Origin: a virus | Direction: 5' to 3' (one strand) | Length of the DNA: 64,000 nucleotides | Virus record (IMG/VR): IMGVR_UViG_3300023119_000011 | Span: 40,859 to 104,858 of that record | Shown here: positions 1 to 9,401 of the stretch, piece by piece | Layout of the letters: each line of letters begins with the position of its first letter | Numbering within the stretch: the first letter of the stretch is position 1 | Translations under genes and position numbers: made by a program | Notes under the pieces: model-generated | Told to the model about the DNA's origin: nothing | The model's database searches: none | Seen by the model: only the letters and a program-made list of their open reading frames with translations

Positions 1-527
1 ATTGGACTTTCTTTTTACTTAATGATAAATTAAGAGCAAAAGGTTGGCCAATTGATCGAGTTCAATTATTGCAAAAACTAAAAACAGAATATAGTAAATT
101 TACTCTTACTTTAAGGCGAGATTTATCTCAAACATTTACACTAGGAGTATATGTTACCGGTAACACTAGTGGTGCAAGAGGAAAAATTATTCATAGAAAT
201 TTAGATAGTGGTCAAATTATAGTTGAATTAGATGATGAGACAGTTAAATTTTTACCAGACGAAGTAGTAACAATACTTCAACCTACAACAATTACTGAAC
301 AATTGTATGGTGCATCCGAAGAATATTTAGCAGCCAAATATTATAGAGATGGAAGTAAGACAAGAGTTGATTATGATCCAATTGTTGGTCCTGGTGCATT
401 ATTAGAAGAAGTAACGGTACTTGATCATTATAATGAACAAAACGAAGATTTGAGAAGAATTAAAGTATTGAAACCAGAATATTTGGAAAAACTAGCATCA
501 GCATATACACAAGCGGTACAATCATAA
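1..527 (+). CDS. 53: gp53-like baseplate wedge protein (5' end missing)
   Basis: The reading frame is open from base 3 to the stop at 525-527, so the gene begins before the window. The TTG at 69 is an internal codon, not the start. The first visible residues, WTFFLLNDK, correspond to the YWVLLMCND segment of T4 gp53, and the rest has the family's Tyr- and Asp-rich wedge sequence with a C-terminal motif near LRRIKVLKPEYLEKL. In T4, gp53 joins the wedges and lets them assemble around the hub. About 174 residues are visible, against 196 for all of T4 gp53, so little is missing. The stop abuts the ATG of the next gene, as in a translationally coupled late operon. Confidence 0.88.
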   Translation, partial: WTFFLLNDKLRAKGWPIDRVQLLQKLKTEYSKFTLTLRRDLSQTFTLGVYVTGNTSGARGKIIHRNLDSGQIIVELDDETVKFLPDEVVTILQPTTITEQLYGASEEYLAAKYYRDGSKTRVDYDPIVGPGALLEEVTVLDHYNEQNEDLRRIKVLKPEYLEKLASAYTQAVQS

Positions 528-1925
528 ATGCCTCAAGAAAATTCAAGACAACCGGCTCAGCCGTTCATATTTTCAAGAGCTGATCTTATATCAACGCGAA
601 CTGGTGTAGCTAATCGGTTTGTAAGTCATGATATAAGAGATGCGCTGGTTGATGTAATTATATATGAACAATTAAATAAACCATATACTACATGCATGAT
701 CACATACGTTGATAATGCTGATACGCTATCAAGTTTAGATATTCAAGGTGGAGAAATACTTCATTTAGAGGTTAAACCTTCAGTAGATCCTCAAGCACCT
801 GGAATAAAAAAAGATTATTATGTTATGAGTGTAACAAATTCTGTAAGGACAAGTGATCTTATGGAAACACAAACCTTACTTTGTGTTGATAAAAATTATT
901 TTGAATCTATTAGAAAAAATTGCAATGATGTACTTACTGGTACACCATTAGATATGATATTATCAATAGCGACGGATTATTTCAATGACTTAAATGTCTT
1001 ACACAATTTTAATGATTATCAAGAACTTCATAAAGTTATTGTACCCAATAAAACTCCTTTACAAGCTATGACATGGATCAATTCTATGAATATGACATCA
1101 GTTGGTCTACCATATTTCTTATACGCCACTATGGGAGACGATACTCTTCGTTATTTTAGTTTAGAAGATCTTATCACTCAAGATACGTTTAATGTTGATA
1201 AACCTTTAACATATGGTTTTCATACAACAATGGAAACAGTGCAAACCAATGATGTACTTCAAAATTCTTTTAGTATTCAGCAATATGATTATAAAAACAC
1301 TCACAAATTAAAAGATTTGATTGATGGAGGATTTACATCAGCTATTCATAGATATTATGATACAAATGTAAATAAACATTTTGTTACAGAGTTTTCTGCT
1401 GTAGATGCAATGGAACAACTTCATACAAATAACATATATTCAAAAGGTCAAACACGATATAATATTCCAGCTGGTCAACAATTTGAAGATGAAGGTTTTT
1501 TTGATAATTATCATAGAGTCTTTCAACATATAAGTAGTTCAAGACCATACACTGGTTATCTTTCATATCATCAAAAAGCAAATGAAGCAAATTATCATAA
1601 AGAAACAAATAGACGAGCTTACAGAAACTATTTGGTAAAAGAACCACTTAGTGTACAATTTGATGGTAAGTATCTTGGAGTTTTGCATGGCATTTTAAGA
1701 AAAGAATATCCATCTGCACCTCATTTAATAGGACAAAAAATAAGAATATTATTTAAAAGAACAGCTGAAAATCCTTCAAGAGATAACGCTGCACTTGATA
1801 TTAAAAAATCAGGTGATTATATAGTACATTCTGTAAAACACATCTTACAGCGAGAAAGATACGATATTCAAATGACTGGCGTAAAAATACAAAGTTATGA
1901 TGATGGAAGGACGGTGGCTAAATGA
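528..1925 (+). CDS. gp27-like baseplate hub protein
   Basis: This 465-residue protein has no signal peptide or membrane segment. It lies between gp53 and the gp5 homologue, where a hub protein that carries gp5 is expected. The N-terminal half is made of beta-strand-rich segments (VDVIIYEQLNKPYTTCMITY, then a GGEILHLEV segment) that resemble tail-tube-like hub domains. The middle, about residues 200-320, is helical and Tyr/His rich. T4 gp27 has 391 residues and forms a trimeric torus under the tail tube. Assignment to gp27 rests mainly on gene order and general fold pattern, because I see no diagnostic motif. The start directly follows the previous stop, and the stop overlaps the next ATG by four bases (ATGA). 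Confidence 0.6.
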   Translation: MPQENSRQPAQPFIFSRADLISTRTGVANRFVSHDIRDALVDVIIYEQLNKPYTTCMITYVDNADTLSSLDIQGGEILHLEVKPSVDPQAPGIKKDYYVMSVTNSVRTSDLMETQTLLCVDKNYFESIRKNCNDVLTGTPLDMILSIATDYFNDLNVLHNFNDYQELHKVIVPNKTPLQAMTWINSMNMTSVGLPYFLYATMGDDTLRYFSLEDLITQDTFNVDKPLTYGFHTTMETVQTNDVLQNSFSIQQYDYKNTHKLKDLIDGGFTSAIHRYYDTNVNKHFVTEFSAVDAMEQLHTNNIYSKGQTRYNIPAGQQFEDEGFFDNYHRVFQHISSSRPYTGYLSYHQKANEANYHKETNRRAYRNYLVKEPLSVQFDGKYLGVLHGILRKEYPSAPHLIGQKIRILFKRTAENPSRDNAALDIKKSGDYIVHSVKHILQRERYDIQMTGVKIQSYDDGRTVAK

Positions 1926-2941
1926 GCGCAAAGACTCACTTCTATGGTGATAACGTAAGATGGTTTATTGGCCAAGTTGCACGTAATACTTCACCTGATC
2001 CAACTCGAACTGGAAGAATAAAGGTTAGAATTTTTGGTATACACGATTCTTATGATATTCGTGAAGCTGATCTTCCGTGGGCTCAAGTGATATCGCCAAG
2101 TGTTTTTGGTGGTGGATCTGGGCTAACACCTGGAACTCGTATAGAAGCTCAGACTCTAGTGTTTGGATTTTTTCTTGATGGTGAGCATTCTCAACTTCCT
2201 CTCGTCATTGGTTCTATACCAACTCGTGAGTCTCTTGTAACTCCTCAATATCAATATGGAGATACTCAAAATAAAATAAACGAAACAACTGTATTTTCAG
2301 ATGCAGAAAATGAACAATTTTCATCATATGGATTTGATGAAAATGCTGAAGGAGGTATGGCAAATCCTGGACCAGATAATTATGATGTAACTCGAGGATC
2401 TGATGTCTTATTCGGCCAAGACAATTTAGAAAGAGCATGGTATTGGTTTAGAAGTGTAACTGGTGGAGATTATAGTGCTGAAGCAACTGCAGGTCTTCTT
2501 GGAAATTTTTGGATAGAGTCAGGTCCACCTGCTGGTGGATTGCCAGATGATATTAACCCAGACGCAAGGAATGACACAGATGAACAATCTTATGGAATTG
2601 CACAATGGAATCCTTTTAATGGTGGTAATAGAGCCTATGTTAATCCTAAGTCTCGATTAGCAAAATATTATGCATTTGTTGCTGATTTCGGTGGAGATAT
2701 GCAAGTAGAATGGTTGCTTCCTCAGCTCATGTTTGTAACTTATGAACTCGAACATGACCCAGTTCATGGTTGTAGCGCTGAATTACATGCTGCTACTACT
2801 CCAGAAGAAGCAGCTCGTATTGTAGAAGTTCATTACGAAAAACCAGAATTCTATGATAAACCTAATCATCCAAGATCGAGTAGCTTTGCTCGGCGTGCAG
2901 CGGCTAGAAACATTTATAAAAGATTCACAGGGACTGATTGA
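1922..2941 (+). CDS. 5: gp5-like baseplate hub: OB-fold plus tail lysozyme domain
   Basis: Residues 1-105 match the N-terminal OB-fold of T4 gp5: WFIGQVARN, TRTGRIKVRIFGIH, LPWAQVISP and a following GxxLTPGTRIEAQ segment. A linker follows. From about residue 168 there is a phage tail lysozyme-type domain with AGLLGNFWIESG, which contains the likely catalytic Glu, then NPDARND and YGIAQWN. In T4, gp5 carries the cell-puncturing needle and digests peptidoglycan during injection. Here the product is 339 residues, against 575 in T4, because the C-terminal beta-helix is absent and is encoded separately at 4938-6404. The lysozyme module also differs from the T4-lysozyme type of T4 gp5. The start overlaps the previous stop (ATGA). 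Confidence 0.88.
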   Translation: MSAKTHFYGDNVRWFIGQVARNTSPDPTRTGRIKVRIFGIHDSYDIREADLPWAQVISPSVFGGGSGLTPGTRIEAQTLVFGFFLDGEHSQLPLVIGSIPTRESLVTPQYQYGDTQNKINETTVFSDAENEQFSSYGFDENAEGGMANPGPDNYDVTRGSDVLFGQDNLERAWYWFRSVTGGDYSAEATAGLLGNFWIESGPPAGGLPDDINPDARNDTDEQSYGIAQWNPFNGGNRAYVNPKSRLAKYYAFVADFGGDMQVEWLLPQLMFVTYELEHDPVHGCSAELHAATTPEEAARIVEVHYEKPEFYDKPNHPRSSSFARRAAARNIYKRFTGTD

Positions 2942-4953
2942 TGCCAGAAATTAGAGCGTATAATACAAATATAGTTCAGCTTGATTTGAATACTTCGAGT
3001 ATTGTAAAGGTTCAAACTAAAACAAAAGCTGATAATAACTTTTTCGGAACCACGACACAATTTACACTTTCTGGTTCAGTTCTTGTATTACGAAAAAAAT
3101 ATGCAGAGATCGTAGTTGAATATACTGTAAGCGATCAGAAAAGAGAACTTGAGCAAAGACTTCCTACTACTGAACTCGAAAAAAAGCTGAATAATTTAGC
3201 AAATTCACCTGAAGCTCTTACACTAAAAAACAAAGCAAATGAGGTAGCAGCCAAACTGGTTGGCCAAGAAGGAGCGCTTGCAAAAGCACTCGGAGAAGAT
3301 CTCAATGGATTTAAAGCATTGGGCGAAGCATTCGAAGAAAATGTCAAAACAACTATGCAAGCGTTACCAGTTCTTTCTACTTCAAGTAGTCTTGGCGCAG
3401 CCAAGACTTCGCTCGAGAAGGCCAATTCGGATTTAATTACAGGTAAGTCTACAGGCAACGGAGCACCAAACTTTGTCGTAGCCCAAGGTTCTCCAAAGGC
3501 ATTGAATGAATTATTCCAAGGTGCAAATAAGATCTTCGAAGCAGCAAAGCCAGAATTGACTACACTTCTCAAGGAAGTATCAGCAGTCGCCGAAGAGATT
3601 GATGCAGATAAAGTATTGAATGATGTAGCAACCGAAGCATCGACTGAAATCAAAAAGACCGTAAAAGCTTTCATGAAAGACATTACACCGAACGAACCAT
3701 TCGTACAAGCAAAGGAAACTTCATTCGGAAATCTTCTTGCTACTGTAGTCGGAGCTGCTCGGTCTCTTGAACAAGCAGCATTTGATCTTCCTCTTCAAGG
3801 GCTAAAAGAAGATCTACCTGATCTCATAGATGAATTCAAACAGACTAATATATCAAAAAATGTTATCAACGGATTGTATTCAGATCCATCGACTAAGACT
3901 CCTCTGACAAACGTGATTCAAAAACTTGGAGGAGAGATAAACGAATTTGGTACTTCGAGACAAAAGTTCGATCTGGTTGATACTATCGAAGAATTTCAGT
4001 ACGACATCGCTACATGCAAAAGAGATATTACCGCATCAGTTATTCATTGGACTAAATCATTCTCTGATCAGTATCTTACTGCATATGATATTGACTTGAA
4101 TCATAAAAAATTGCAAATTGCAAAACTCGGAGATGAGGAAGTTGCAAATGCAAAAAACAAAAGTGGAATCATGTGGCATTATGTTATATTAAAAGATGGA
4201 TCACTACAGAGAGGTCGACCACTTGAACTTGAAACGATTCCAGAGTCACCTTGGCCTACAAGAACCATTCATATAGGGTTTGTAGCTGGATATACAATAC
4301 CATTTGGAGAACAATCTGCCACAATCTATCCATCATCAGAGTCTATTACATCTGCTCAATGGAATACATTTGACAAAATAGTAGAATCTCTTATACTACT
4401 TAAGCCAGGAATAGCAATCACTGGACATAATACAATCCATCGAGTGACCGCATGTCCAGGCTTCGATGTACAATCTTATGTAGAAAGAAAATACAACTAC
4501 TATACTCCATACACCTCAGAGTATCTCGATCGTGATGAACCATTTACTATAGAAGAACTCGCATCAGTGCCCGCTAAGAAAATTGCAAACGCGCAAAAGG
4601 GCTTCGAACCCTCTAGTGTCGTCGCTGATGTCTTAGCAAAGCGGAACACAAACACGGACAAAAAAACAGGTGAGACTAAGTTGCCTACGGAACAGGAAAT
4701 CACCGATGCTATTAGCGAGTTTAAAACCAAAGTGAAAGAACTCGATACTCAAGATATTCAACTTAAAATAAAAGAAGCTAAAGCTCAGCTCACAGAGCAG
4801 TTCAGTAATCCTCGCTCTGAGCTCAATACAGAGATTCAGAAGTTAGCGAACCAAAAGGATGAGATAGTATCCTCTTTAGAAAGCGCGCGGAAGACATTAG
4901 TGAACAGCGGATATGAGTATAGCTCAAAGGAGAACACATGGCTGAAAAAATAA
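2941..4953 (+). CDS. Baseplate hub-associated protein with amidase (PGRP/Amidase_2-like) domain
   Basis: The ATG at 2941 overlaps the previous stop (TGATG) and is preferred to the in-frame TTG three bases upstream. The 670-residue protein has an N-terminal beta-rich part (1-60), a long Ala/Glu/Lys-rich helical region (60-350), an N-acetylmuramoyl-L-alanine amidase-like domain (about 360-520) and a C-terminal Glu/Lys coiled region. Amidase motifs are VIHWT (H369), WHYVILKDGSLQRGRP, TGHNTIHR (H496) and ACPGFD (C505), which fits a His-His-Cys zinc site of the T7 lysozyme/PGRP type. It probably cleaves the peptide-glycan link during penetration. Placement between gp5 and the needle gene suggests a structural hub component rather than a free endolysin, but that is inference. 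Confidence 0.8.
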   Translation: MPEIRAYNTNIVQLDLNTSSIVKVQTKTKADNNFFGTTTQFTLSGSVLVLRKKYAEIVVEYTVSDQKRELEQRLPTTELEKKLNNLANSPEALTLKNKANEVAAKLVGQEGALAKALGEDLNGFKALGEAFEENVKTTMQALPVLSTSSSLGAAKTSLEKANSDLITGKSTGNGAPNFVVAQGSPKALNELFQGANKIFEAAKPELTTLLKEVSAVAEEIDADKVLNDVATEASTEIKKTVKAFMKDITPNEPFVQAKETSFGNLLATVVGAARSLEQAAFDLPLQGLKEDLPDLIDEFKQTNISKNVINGLYSDPSTKTPLTNVIQKLGGEINEFGTSRQKFDLVDTIEEFQYDIATCKRDITASVIHWTKSFSDQYLTAYDIDLNHKKLQIAKLGDEEVANAKNKSGIMWHYVILKDGSLQRGRPLELETIPESPWPTRTIHIGFVAGYTIPFGEQSATIYPSSESITSAQWNTFDKIVESLILLKPGIAITGHNTIHRVTACPGFDVQSYVERKYNYYTPYTSEYLDRDEPFTIEELASVPAKKIANAQKGFEPSSVVADVLAKRNTNTDKKTGETKLPTEQEITDAISEFKTKVKELDTQDIQLKIKEAKAQLTEQFSNPRSELNTEIQKLANQKDEIVSSLESARKTLVNSGYEYSSKENTWLKK

Positions 4954-6404
4954 TTGTAGATGATGAATATAATTACTATGGACCAACTCAACGAGAAGAA
5001 GCGACTCGCGGAAAAACAAATAATGCAGTACGTGCTGATAAAACTCATGAGTTCCCTAGACTCCCATATTCACACCAATCTTCGGTAAATAAAACATCGC
5101 GTGGTGGTAGGAAAAACTATGTCTATACCGGTGGTGGAGATAAAATAGTAGACTATGTAGACGCCATTCCAGCGTCGCGAAGATCGAGCTCACAGTATGG
5201 TAAGACGTCTGTACATGAGACTATATCTGGTCATACCATTGAATACGACGATACGCCTGGTTCAGAAAGAATCATGATATACCATAAGACAGGATCTGGT
5301 GTAGAACTTCTTGCCGACGGAACTTCTATCTATAGTAGTGTAGGTAATACAGTGCGCGTGGTACAGAAAGATGAGAAGGTTGTAGTAGAAGGAGACGCGC
5401 ACTTAAGTTATAATGGCAATTTAACATTAGACGTCTCTGGTGACTTTAATGTGAAGGTTGGTGGTAACTATAACGTTGAGGTGGGTGGAAATGAAGTAAG
5501 GAAGACTGATGGCTCGGTCGGTGTCACGATAGGGAAGAAGCACCAAAAGACTGTAAAAGGTAATGAAGTCTCTATGGTAGCGGGATCTATTACTGATCAG
5601 ACTCTCGGTCAACGGTATAGCGTAACAAAGGGCGTTTTTACGGTGCTAGCTGAAGGTGACTATATACAGGCCTGTAAAGGTACGTTATCTTTGACATCGG
5701 AAGATGAAGTTATTCTCTCAAGCCCAGACATGAATATAGCAGCGAATGATTTATCCGTTTTTGGTGCCACTGGAACGTTTGGTGGAGATACTATAACGGG
5801 ATATTTCCAGAATGTATTTTGTAAGAGTGGAAGTTTTACTGAGGGAGTAACAGCCCCTACATTCCATGGGGATTTAACTGGTAGGGCAGATGAAGCTATA
5901 GCTTCTGATACTGCGGTATATGCTTCTTATGGAGGTGGACCAGGTAGTGCGGAAAATTGGACTAATACAAATACTGCCACAGACCTTACCGAAACAGCGA
6001 GACCTACAAGTGCAATTTTATCAGACTATTTAGATAATAGTGATAGAGCATATATTAGAGTATCTATAGATCCAGGTGACTATATGAAAAAAGCTATTAA
6101 TAGAAGTGATTTTTACGGTGGTATTACTGATAAGGATCCTAATATATCTGAGGTACGGGCTTTATTAAAAGATCCAGATAATACAAATAATGATACATTT
6201 CTTGGTAATTTATTAGCAGCTGGAAAAATATCGAGTTTATATAGCAATGTAGTTCCTTTATATACAGGCAGGCAAGTAAATCCTGTAGATGCATTATTAA
6301 CTGGTAGTACAAATCTTGGACAAACTACTCGAGGTGGAAGTAAACAATTTACAATGGGTACAAATACTCGACTCGAAGATCAATTAAAGAAAAGAGGATT
6401 ATAA
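4938..6404 (+). CDS. Beta-helical needle/spike protein (gp5 C-terminal-like)
   Basis: The 488-residue product has a long run of short beta-strand repeats at about residues 100-290, for example LTLDVSGDFNVKVGGNYNVEV, TVKGNEVSMVAG and LSLTSEDEVILSSPDMNI. This alternating pattern is that of the gp5C/VgrG triple-stranded beta-helix. A fibre-like segment follows (GDTITGYFQNVFCKSGSFTEG, then TAPTFHGDLTGRADEA), and the C-terminal quarter contains NTRLEDQLKKRGL. It probably forms the membrane-piercing needle. In T4 this part is the C-terminal portion of gp5, released by proteolysis, whereas here it is a separate gene. The start overlaps the amidase gene by 16 bases. Confidence 0.82.
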   Translation: MAEKIIVDDEYNYYGPTQREEATRGKTNNAVRADKTHEFPRLPYSHQSSVNKTSRGGRKNYVYTGGGDKIVDYVDAIPASRRSSSQYGKTSVHETISGHTIEYDDTPGSERIMIYHKTGSGVELLADGTSIYSSVGNTVRVVQKDEKVVVEGDAHLSYNGNLTLDVSGDFNVKVGGNYNVEVGGNEVRKTDGSVGVTIGKKHQKTVKGNEVSMVAGSITDQTLGQRYSVTKGVFTVLAEGDYIQACKGTLSLTSEDEVILSSPDMNIAANDLSVFGATGTFGGDTITGYFQNVFCKSGSFTEGVTAPTFHGDLTGRADEAIASDTAVYASYGGGPGSAENWTNTNTATDLTETARPTSAILSDYLDNSDRAYIRVSIDPGDYMKKAINRSDFYGGITDKDPNISEVRALLKDPDNTNNDTFLGNLLAAGKISSLYSNVVPLYTGRQVNPVDALLTGSTNLGQTTRGGSKQFTMGTNTRLEDQLKKRGL

Positions 6405-6405
6405 T

Positions 6406-7068
6406 ATGGCAGGTGTACAATTTGTAGTAGATCAACAATATAATCCAGAATGGCAAGCTAATATTACGAGTGGTACAAAATTAGCTGCTGGAATAAGTAT
6501 GGCAAAATTTATATATGGAAGTAGTAATCCAAATGGTATAGATCATATTACCGAAAATGTATCTGATGAAAATAAATATAAACTTGCGAAACAATATATT
6601 ATGCAAGCGACAGCCCTTTTATCGTGCCGTATAAAACCCTTCTCTCGATATAGGGTTAAAGTGGCAGAGGGTTATTATAGAATAACAGATAAAAGTCGTG
6701 TATATGATGTAGATAGTATATTATATCTACGAAATAAAGGCCGGGCAGTAGTATATGAAATATATGGTGAAGATGGAAATGTCGATAATTTAAAAAGTTT
6801 TGATTTAGCTCTCCATTTTTCTACTCATAGATATGGCGGTGTTATGCCAGCCAAAACTATTTTATCTTATGACAATTATAATCCAAGCGGAAAACTCCAT
6901 TCTCAAGTTACTCTCATTATGCCCGAAATTCAAGATGGATGGAATGTAAGATATTCATTTACACCGAATCAAGTAGAAACAAAATATAATGGACATAATC
7001 TCACAACTGGTGAATTTGTAGAAGTACTTGAACAACCAAGTGATGGAACAGTTTTATATGGAACATGA
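6406..7068 (+). CDS. Conserved phage protein of unknown function beside gp25
   Basis: I do not recognise this 220-residue product. It has no signal peptide or membrane span. It contains a central segment with RVKVAEGYYRITDKSRVYDVDS, then YLRNKGRAVVYEIYGEDG, and a stretch FDLALHFSTHRYGG, followed by beta-rich sequence. It starts two bases after the needle gene and is the last gene before a late promoter, so it is probably co-transcribed with the hub genes and could be a hub, spike-tip or assembly protein. His residues around LHFSTHR could bind a metal, but no known peptidase motif is complete. Confidence 0.55.
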   Translation: MAGVQFVVDQQYNPEWQANITSGTKLAAGISMAKFIYGSSNPNGIDHITENVSDENKYKLAKQYIMQATALLSCRIKPFSRYRVKVAEGYYRITDKSRVYDVDSILYLRNKGRAVVYEIYGEDGNVDNLKSFDLALHFSTHRYGGVMPAKTILSYDNYNPSGKLHSQVTLIMPEIQDGWNVRYSFTPNQVETKYNGHNLTTGEFVEVLEQPSDGTVLYGT

Positions 7069-7079
7069 TCTCTTTGCGG

Positions 7080-7087
7080 TATAAATA
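7080..7087 (+). promoter_or_regulatory. T4-type late promoter (TATAAATA)
   Basis: An exact TATAAATA octamer lies 20 bases upstream of the gp25 start in the 39-base gap after the preceding stop. A purine-rich ribosome site (AAGAAAGGATAA) sits between it and the ATG. In T4 this octamer alone is the late promoter recognised through gp55. It would drive the gp25-gp6 wedge block. Confidence 0.75.
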
Positions 7088-7107
7088 GAAAGAAAGGATA
7101 ATTACAC

Positions 7108-7563
7108 ATGGCTGTGAGAGCTTTTGCTGCAGAAGATAACCCTACCGATGCTTCCTTTGTTGTTACACGGGAGAAAAAGTTTTCGGACGTTGATTTTGAT
7201 TTTCGGAATATCGAAAATGATAATAATGTTCGTACTGATCTTCGCAAAGTACAGGATCTTAATTCAGTAAAACAAGCTGTGAAAAATATCCTTTTAACAA
7301 ATCAAGGTGAAAAACCTTTTATGCCAGTATTTGGTAGTCAATTAAACTATCTTTTATTTGAATTAGATACAGAACTTGATGAAGATATAATTGAAGAAGA
7401 AATTGCGAATAGTTTAGAAATATATGAACCAAGAGCTATTTTAAGAAATGTTGAAATAGACATGAATGGTGAACAAAACAAATGCGATGTAACCGTAGAA
7501 TTTCAAGTAGTGAATACCGGTGAAATTGCACAAGTCACAGTAGATATTACGAGGATCAGATGA
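7108..7563 (+). CDS. 25: gp25 baseplate wedge subunit
   Basis: This 151-residue protein has the gp25/lysozyme-like wedge signature: DLRKVQDLNSVKQAVKNILLTNQGEKPFMP, then a FGSQLNYLLFE segment and a C-terminal EPRAILRNVEID strand. (The first motif is continuous over residues 44-73.) T4 gp25 has 132 residues. It sits at the inner end of the wedge and primes sheath polymerisation. Despite the historical name it is not expected to be an active lysozyme. It is preceded by a late promoter and overlaps gp6 by four bases (ATGA), the usual gp25-gp6 pairing. Confidence 0.94.
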   Translation: MAVRAFAAEDNPTDASFVVTREKKFSDVDFDFRNIENDNNVRTDLRKVQDLNSVKQAVKNILLTNQGEKPFMPVFGSQLNYLLFELDTELDEDIIEEEIANSLEIYEPRAILRNVEIDMNGEQNKCDVTVEFQVVNTGEIAQVTVDITRIR

Positions 7564-9401
7564 CCACATCAATAAAATCTTCCGATCTTGATTTTGCGAA
7601 TATTAAAGCAGAATTAAAAGATTATTTAAAACAAAAGTCTGAATTTACAGACTATAATTTTGAGGGATCTGCACTCAGTAACATTCTGGATGTATTAGCA
7701 TATAATACTCATCTAAATGGATTAATTGCTAATTTCTCTACAAATGAATCTTTTCTCAATACCGCACAATTGAGAAGCTCAGTGATTTCCTTAGCTACTG
7801 CACTTGGTTATGTTCCTCGGTCAGTTACAACTAGTCAAGCTATTGTAAATTTATCGATTAATATACTTGATGCGGTGAGACCATCTTCAGTATTTATGCC
7901 AAAGAATTTTCTTTTCAACACATCGGTAGAGGGAAGATCTTATACTTTCAGAACTCTTGAGAAAATCTCAGCAAATGATAATGGTAATGGATTTTATTCT
8001 TTTACACTCTCCGATGGATCTGATCTTGTATCTCTATACGAAGGCGTGCAAAAAACGAAAACATTCTATGTCGGTGAACTTGCTGATGAACAAGTATATG
8101 TCATTCCTGATAAAACAATTGATACCGCAACTGTGGAAGTAAAAGTATATCCAACTGCTGCTTCTCCAGATGAAGATGCTGAAGCTTATACACCAATTAA
8201 AGATGCGGTGCGAATCACAGCAGATAGTACTCATTATCAAATTCGCGAGGTCCCTAACGGGACCTATGAACTAGTATTTGGCGATGGCATCGTAACAGGT
8301 AAAAGACCTGTTAGCGGTAACAAAATTATAGTAACATACTTATCATCTATAGGTGCTCCAGCAAATAATGCTACAGTATTTACCGCAGCTTCTCAACTTT
8401 CGGTTTCTGGTTATGGTAACTACAATGTAAATGTAACAACTGTATCTGAATCGGCAGGAGGAGCTAAAAAAGAATCTATAGATTCAATTCGACAAAACGC
8501 TCCAATCGCTTTTTCTTCTCAACAAAGATTAGTTACAGCCGAAGACTATACAGCGCAGATTTTATCTCGCTATGGAAACGTTCTTGATGATGTTATTACA
8601 TGGGGTGGTGCTGATAATGATCCTCCTAAATATGGCGTAGTTTATGTAGGACTTAAATTTAAAGCATCTACAAGTGATGTTATTAAAGCTCAAACAAAAG
8701 ACGATATTGTAAATTTACTTACAACCAATTTAGGAATTATGTCTATTGGTACAGAGTTTACTGATCCAATAGATACATTTATTGAATTAAACTGTCAATT
8801 TAGATATGATCCAGACTTATCAGCTATTACACCTAGAGCAACACAAAATGCTATTGTTCAAGCTATGAAAGATCATTTTGTGGAAAACTTAAATAAGTTT
8901 GGTACAGTTTTTAGACGGTCAAAATTGCTTGCTGAGATTGATGACTTGGATGCCGCCATCTTAAATTCATCAATTACTGTAAAAGTTCAGCAAAGATTTT
9001 TACCAATAACTAATAAATCTTTAGGTTATAAATTAACATTTCCAATGCAAATAGCTGCGCCAGATGATGAATTTCATAGAGTTACTTCTGCTCGTTTTTC
9101 AATAGCAGGAATTAGTTGCTTTATTAGAAATAGACTTAAAACAAATATTTTAGAGATAGTATCAGTTGGTGGTGATATTATAAAAGATAATGTTGGTTAT
9201 TATGAAGAAGGTAGTGGTATAGTTCAATTAGAAGGATTTAATCCATCTACAATTGATGGTGGTGGAGAACTAAAAGTTTCAGTTGTTCCTGCCAATCAAA
9301 GTACTGTTGCACCATTACGTAATTATACTTTAAATTTTGATGAATCATTGAGTTCAGCAAGCGCTATCTTAGACTATCAAGAATTACAGGTAACTCTCTA
9401 A
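7560..9401 (+). CDS. 6: gp6 baseplate wedge subunit
   Basis: This 613-residue protein is close to the 660 of T4 gp6. The N-terminus has the typical gp6/baseplate J-like sequence with NFEGSALSNILDVLAYNTHL, NFSTNESFLNTAQLRSSV and ATALGYVPRS. In the middle, YELVFGDGIVTGKRP followed by KIIVTYLSS, and AEDYTAQILSRYGNVLDDV, are conserved core segments. gp6 dimers form the inner ring that holds the six wedges together. The start codon overlaps the gp25 stop, consistent with coupled translation at matched stoichiometry. Confidence 0.94.
   Translation: MTTSIKSSDLDFANIKAELKDYLKQKSEFTDYNFEGSALSNILDVLAYNTHLNGLIANFSTNESFLNTAQLRSSVISLATALGYVPRSVTTSQAIVNLSINILDAVRPSSVFMPKNFLFNTSVEGRSYTFRTLEKISANDNGNGFYSFTLSDGSDLVSLYEGVQKTKTFYVGELADEQVYVIPDKTIDTATVEVKVYPTAASPDEDAEAYTPIKDAVRITADSTHYQIREVPNGTYELVFGDGIVTGKRPVSGNKIIVTYLSSIGAPANNATVFTAASQLSVSGYGNYNVNVTTVSESAGGAKKESIDSIRQNAPIAFSSQQRLVTAEDYTAQILSRYGNVLDDVITWGGADNDPPKYGVVYVGLKFKASTSDVIKAQTKDDIVNLLTTNLGIMSIGTEFTDPIDTFIELNCQFRYDPDLSAITPRATQNAIVQAMKDHFVENLNKFGTVFRRSKLLAEIDDLDAAILNSSITVKVQQRFLPITNKSLGYKLTFPMQIAAPDDEFHRVTSARFSIAGISCFIRNRLKTNILEIVSVGGDIIKDNVGYYEEGSGIVQLEGFNPSTIDGGGELKVSVVPANQSTVAPLRNYTLNFDESLSSASAILDYQELQVTL

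Noticed and set aside
1384-1647. Small minus-strand frame inside the gp27-like gene
   Set aside because: It is a shadow of the plus-strand gene, with no ribosome site, promoter or recognisable motif.
3135-3683. A 182-codon open frame on the minus strand
   Set aside because: It lies wholly inside the amidase gene, has Ser/Leu/Ala-rich composition expected from the reverse of Glu/Lys/Ala-rich codons, and has no ribosome site or conserved motif.
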